Of a DNA stretch of 64,000 nucleotides, positions 59,691-64,000 are shown piece after piece; position 1 is the stretch's first letter; each line of letters starts with the position of its first letter. The notes under the pieces are model-generated. The model searched no databases, was not told the DNA's origin, and worked only from the letters and a program-made list of their open reading frames with translations. Source of the DNA: Hemibagrus wyckioides (taxonomy: Eukaryota > Chordata > Actinopteri > Siluriformes > Bagridae). The position numbers were made by a program, and so were the translations under genes. The stretch spans positions 24,234,259 through 24,298,258 of the forward strand of contig NC_080714.1 in the NCBI RefSeq assembly GCF_019097595.1, written 5' to 3'.

Positions 59691-62600
59691 TCCTCACACC
59701 TTCTTTCAAATCCTGCACAAAAATTGGAATTAAACGGTGTTTGTGTAGTTCATATATTCAGCCACTAGATGGCAGCACGTGATTAAAAAAAGTCTGTAGC
59801 GACAGCAAGCAGGAATCATTTGAATACTGACTGGTTTTTCCTCCCAGCCTTGCTTCCTTCACTATGCTATTATATTTATAGCTCTATTTATAGCTCTACT
59901 CTCAGTCCTGTATCTTCCTCTGCATGACAGACATTTTGTGAATATCTAGTGAGCTAATAAATAAATAAATAAATAAATGTAAATATCTTTTAGATGTTTA
60001 CATCAGGTACATAACTGTTTCACTTTTATTACTTTAAATGTGCACCTTCACATGTGCTTCGCACCTTAAATGTGCAAATGGTACATATTAAAGAGACAAA
60101 AGATGTACAGTTCCGTAACCTTCCTTGTCGATCAGAAGGAAGAATCAACATTAAAAATCAAGAAAAATATGTCTGGGATTCAAGAGCAATGGTTTAGGAT
60201 CTGGAAAATGTCTGTTGCTCTGTTCTGTTTATCCAAAAGGATATTAATTTGATCACATCACGTGCGAATCAACTGCAACGGTCAAGGTTATGACTCATAT
60301 GGCCAGATATAATTAAGGGAGAGTGTAAGTAAACAGAGGTGTGAAAGCGATCGGAAAAGATAACACGGCGAGGAAACAAAAAACACTGAACCTGTTGAGA
60401 GAACGAATCTGTAGTGAAATGTAGGAAGCTGGATTTCCTACGAGCTGTGAAGGAAAACGAGGTGAAAGCTTGTGTGTGTGTGTGTGTGCGTGTGTGTGTG
60501 TGTGTGTGTATGTGTGTGTGTCTGTGTGTGTCTGTGTGTTGACCCCGAGGGCCTTGAATGTGCTATTGTTATTCTAGAGAGCTCTTCACAGGAAATGTTT
60601 ACTGTTACCCATCATACCGCTAACTGATACGCTCATTCATGCCATGTTCATGCAAAGAATGACAAAAACATTTTTGAACACTCCAGAGCCATTTTATTTC
60701 TGACGGGCAAAACAGAAACTTGTGATCAGTTATGTGTCCCTTTTTGGTTTTTGAGTAAATTCTTAGCGGCTTGAACTGAACCTTGATTGTTGGCAAGGTC
60801 TCAGGATAATCACATGTGCTCAGGCTGTGTGTGTGTGAGTGAGGGGGGGGCAAAAGGCCATGGTTTCTGTGTCCTTCATACGGCTCTGACATCTCTGGAA
60901 TGTTCTCCGCCCAATTCCCCCCACGTGTTTGTGTCCATTGTGCTAGTCGACTACAAACGTGTGTGTGTGTGTGTGTGGATAGATTCCTCCAGGCAAATGA
61001 TGAGGTTCCTAAAACATGGAGTTTAACCTGATTTTTTGGCTTCCTCTGAACTGAAAACTGTAGTCACTTTCAGTAAAGTGTAACGGATTTTAATGGTGTA
61101 AGATTTCCCTGGAATTATGCATCCGTTAACAAAGACATAGTTCTGAGGCGCTGTCATGCTCCGTGTGAGAACCGACCTAGCATAAACATCTATGAAGAAA
61201 TAGTTCAGGGCCCTAGTGGTTAAATAAAGTGTCTGTCTGGGAAAACAGCTGTTTTAGAAGTGGAGAACCCGACCACACAAACGATTCAATACATTTTAAT
61301 CTTCATAAGGAACACATGCACGTTACGTTCTGTTGACCTCTTTTTAGTGACCAGTGACCGCGGATCTTCCTCCGATTTGGGCCGAGACGTGTCATGTGAC
61401 ATCGTCACACCACGCATTCAGCCAATCTTCAATTCGTATGCAACAAACGTGAGTACAGCTCTCATAGAAAGTCATTGCATGTGTATCTTCACTGGTAGAA
61501 GATTGAAAGAAGAATCCTGCACCAATTTAAGTAGCTTAATTAAGTTGCATTGCAAATTTTGAAAAAATCCCAAAAACTTCTCACAAAAAAACTTTTTTAG
61601 GGAATGATATCCTGTTGTTTTATTCATATTTCTAGATGTCGGTCAACTTTGAGTCACCTTGAGTATTGTTATTAGAGGATCTAGTGGACAAAAGCTCTAT
61701 GGGAGGCCCAGTGGGGCAAGTATCATGCTGCCCCATGCTCACTTTTTAGCTAACAAAACAGTTAATGTCACTTGTCTATACCTTGAGTAATTAACATCAT
61801 TCTCCAAAAATCTGGCAGATTTCTTGAAATAATATATATTTTTAATTATTTATTGTATGTAATTCTTATGTTGATTCCCTTTGTTAAATCTTCATTATGC
61901 TCTACCTGTATCTGAAAATTCTTATTGTGACTCTAGATCTCAGATGAATATTAAACAGAAATAATCATTTTAAACATATATTTGTACTCACTGGGTTCCA
62001 GCCAGCGTTTTGCTAACAATTTAAACAATTTTCTGAAGTAAATTCCAGCCAGAGAAATGAAAAAATGTGATGTGTGTATGCTGTAAAACCACATCTACCA
62101 CAGAGCTTCATTGAGTGCATCACTGAATGAAAGAGTCTGAAGCAAGGCTGTACTTTGCTCAGAGACTGGCATCCTGTTATAGCTCAAGGTCTGTCACGTC
62201 GCCGTCCTCCTCCATGCTGAGTGTTAATACAAAAGCTCCATGCCAAGGACACAGAGTGACTGCATGAGCCGCCCACGGTCCAGACGAGAAGAAAGAGGAA
62301 ACGAACGGCGTGAATGGAGGTTCTTCAGGCCGTGGGCAGATCTGCATCGTTGCCAGGCGCCCCGTTTACACGAGCAGCTTTGGCAGCGCTGGAGAACGGC
62401 AGATTGGTGAGGAAACACAGGAAGAATGTCACTGCATGAAGGAAGTGAGTCAACGGCGGAAGTTCTGGCTCTTCGAGGAACAGTTTCTGTTACATAAATA
62501 CACATGTACTCTCTCAAGAAGCCGATGGGGTGGAAAGTTTGAAAATCAACATGACAGGAAAACTAACCGCCATGTTTGTTATCTCTGAGTCATCTAATCG

Positions 62601-62760
62601 CTGCACTGGCAAAAGCTAATATTTTGACCTCTCGATTTGGCCGCACCTTGGTGTGGGATGTATAATTACTTGTATAAATATTCACCCCACTTGATCTACA
62701 CTTCACATTTAATAGCGTTTTATGTGCCGTGAATAAAATGTATGGACCATACTGATTAAA
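59691..62760. other. Intergenic, no recognised gene
   Basis: A (GT)n-rich stretch lies at 60471-60540, a GT run at 60958-60977 and an AAAT run at 59958-59978. Frames up to 100 codons (61260-61562; 62224-62588 on both strands) show no family resemblance, and no exon chain could be built. Confidence 0.45.
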
Positions 62761-62762
62761 AA

Positions 62763-62870
62763 TGGGGGGATTTGGTAGCTTAGTGGTTTGACTCCCAGGT
62801 CCTTGATTGCTCAGTTGTATAAAATGAGATAAATTGTAAGTTGCTCTGGATAAAGGTGTCAGAAAAGTAA
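62763..62870 (+). mobile_element. tRNA-derived SINE, internally deleted
   Basis: A head with TTGGTAGCTTAGTGGTTTGA, a decayed B box (GACTCCCAGGTCC), then the tail TGTAAGTTGCTCTGGATAAA. Same family as 23015-23140, lacking most of the body. Confidence 0.65.
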
Positions 62871-62875
62871 AAAGC

Positions 62876-62995
62876 ATCTACACAACACGATGCTACCACC
62901 ACCGTGCTTCATTTTGGACATTATATTCTCGCATTATTGAGCAGCTTTGGGTTTCATCAGCCCAAAAATTCCCTACATTTGGTTCAGTCTCCAAA
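62876..62995 (-). mobile_element. Tc1-like transposase remnant
   Basis: The reverse complement contains GAAGCACGGTGGTGGTAGCA, the nucleotide trace of a KHGGGS-type motif in Tc1 transposases, and TGGGCTGATGAAACCCAAAG. It is broken off at the next repeat. Confidence 0.6.
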
Positions 62996-62997
62996 CA

Positions 62998-63335
62998 TCC
63001 ATCCATCCATCCATTAGGGTCACAGGGATCTGCTGGAACACATTGAGCAAAAGGCAGGGGTACACCCTGGACAGGTCATCCAGGACATCATAGGGCCACA
63101 CATAGACAGACAACCACACACGCTCACTCCTATGGGCAATTTAGAATTACCAATCGACCTAATGTACACGTGTTCGGACTGTGGGAGGAAACTGGAGTAC
63201 CACGGGGAAAAAATGGAGTATCCGGCACGGGGAAAACATGCAAACTCCACACAGAAAGGCCCCTCCCTGTTCGAACCCAGGACCTTCTTGCTGTGAGGGA
63301 GCAGTGCGAACCACTAAGCCACCCTGCTGCCCAGT
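62998..63335 (-). repeat. Fish interspersed SINE-like repeat, full-length-like
   Basis: On the minus strand it starts with a head containing GTGGCTTAGTGGTTCGCACT, then a B-box-like GGGTTCGAAC and GTGTGGAGTTTGCATGTTTT. It has the body TTTCCTCCCACAGTCCGAAC and GACCTGTCCAGGGTGTACCC, and ends in ATGG units (63001-63014). It is the most complete copy of the family also seen at 32362-32470 and 55411-55800. It sits between Tc1 remnants that may be one element split by it. Confidence 0.8.
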
Positions 63336-63339
63336 TGCC

Positions 63340-64000
63340 CAGCAGACTTTTTAATTTATCACTAATCTTCCATAAAGTCCAGATTTTTGGAATTGCACAT
63401 ATATGCTTGTCCTGAACAGCTTCTCCCATCTGAGCTCTGGATCTCTCCACCTTCTTTATATTTACCCTTGGCTGTTTCTATAACTAAAATCCCTCCTTAC
63501 CTGGTCACAGACTGGTATTGGTGAGATGAAGAGTTTTGTTTCATTTTTTGTGAACTGCTGACAATATTTCTCCTAAATTCAAAATATAACTATTGTTATT
63601 TAGAGTTTATATTTAAAGGAAATGACAACACATCAAAATAACCCAAGATCATGCAGTATTTGCAGAGCTTTAATAACTGAAATAAAACAAAATGTAAATC
63701 ATTTGTAAACAAATTGTGTTAATGCTTTGGCTAAATAACATTAAGAAATCAGTATTTGGTGGAATAACCCCTGATTTGCATGAGTTTTGGCTCCATGCTC
63801 TCCACCAGTTTTTCAGATTGCTGTTGGGGAACTTTATACCCCTCTTTTTGCAAAAAAGCAAACAGCTCAGCTTTGCTTGATGGTTTGTGACCATCCATCT
63901 TCCTCTTGATGACATTCCAGAGGTTTTCAATAGGGTTCAAATCTGGAAATTGGGCAGTGGTATATATATATATATACACACTACCAGTCAAAAGTTTGGA
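63340..64000 (-). mobile_element. Tc1-like transposon, 3' region, runs off window
   Basis: On the minus strand, 63957 to 63755 encodes a transposase C-terminus: QFPDLNPIENLWNVIKRKMD, then a K-rich helix and KLVESMEPKLMQIRGYSTKY, ending in a stop. The 3' UTR follows down to about 63640. Upstream of this frame a TA microsatellite (63961-63976) interrupts it. ACACTACCAGTCAAAAGTTTGG at the window edge (63978-63999) looks like the terminal repeat of another Tc1 copy, so two elements probably abut. Confidence 0.8.

Noticed and set aside
61260..61562. A 100-codon plus-strand frame upstream of the gene
   Set aside because: Composition and context are those of chance; no family resemblance, no splice partners.
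62224..62588. Overlapping frames of 97 and 92 codons on opposite strands
   Set aside because: No recognised domain on either strand, no promoter or splice context. They could be old repeat remnants, but this is not supported.

Overview
This window is vertebrate nuclear DNA from a ray-finned fish. The evidence is one multi-exon vertebrate gene, many fish-type repeats (Tc1/mariner copies, L2/Maui-like LINE 3' ends, tRNA-derived SINEs) and a very high load of microsatellites. The SINE type suggests an otophysan such as a catfish, but that is a weak inference.

One protein-coding gene can be supported. It is tbc1d22b, on the minus strand, with its start codon at 57025 and exon 11 ending at 8402. 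Eleven coding exons (1341 coding bases, 447 codons) can be placed with GT/AG borders and a continuous reading frame. Introns run from 300 bp to about 12.1 kb. The last part of the TBC domain (about 70 residues, probably two exons) lies beyond position 1. The product is a Rab GTPase-activating protein of the TBC family. Both catalytic fingers are present: Arg in exon 7 and Gln in exon 8. A promoter-like stretch with YY1 and CCAAT motifs lies upstream, at about 57030-57400.

Layout by region. 1-8401 is intron 11, with an L2-like LINE 3' end, a fold-back element, a MITE, a Tc1 remnant and a roughly 190-bp tandem repeat that runs up to the exon 11 donor. 8530-15311 is intron 10, with two CTAG-rich degenerate satellites, a Tc1 DD34E remnant and a second MITE copy. 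15388-17982 is intron 9, about half of it a TCCC/CACT satellite and with a tRNA-Gly-like SINE. 18090-30194 is intron 8, with a 1-kb GA tract, SINEs and a pogo-like MITE. 30310-44957 holds introns 7 to 4, with an inverted duplication, LINE and Tc1 pieces and long simple repeats. 45126-56969 holds introns 3 to 1, with 32-36 bp and 16-bp minisatellites. 57400-64000 is intergenic, with a LINE tail, a CAT-repeat field, SINE-like repeats and Tc1 remnants. No second gene was found there.

No new multi-gene system is present. The points most worth checking are the placement of simple repeats right beside the splice sites of six exons, the G-rich (on the sense strand) satellite filling intron 9, the fold-back element whose right arm alone has expanded, and a fragment of the 16-bp minisatellite inside a separate interspersed repeat.
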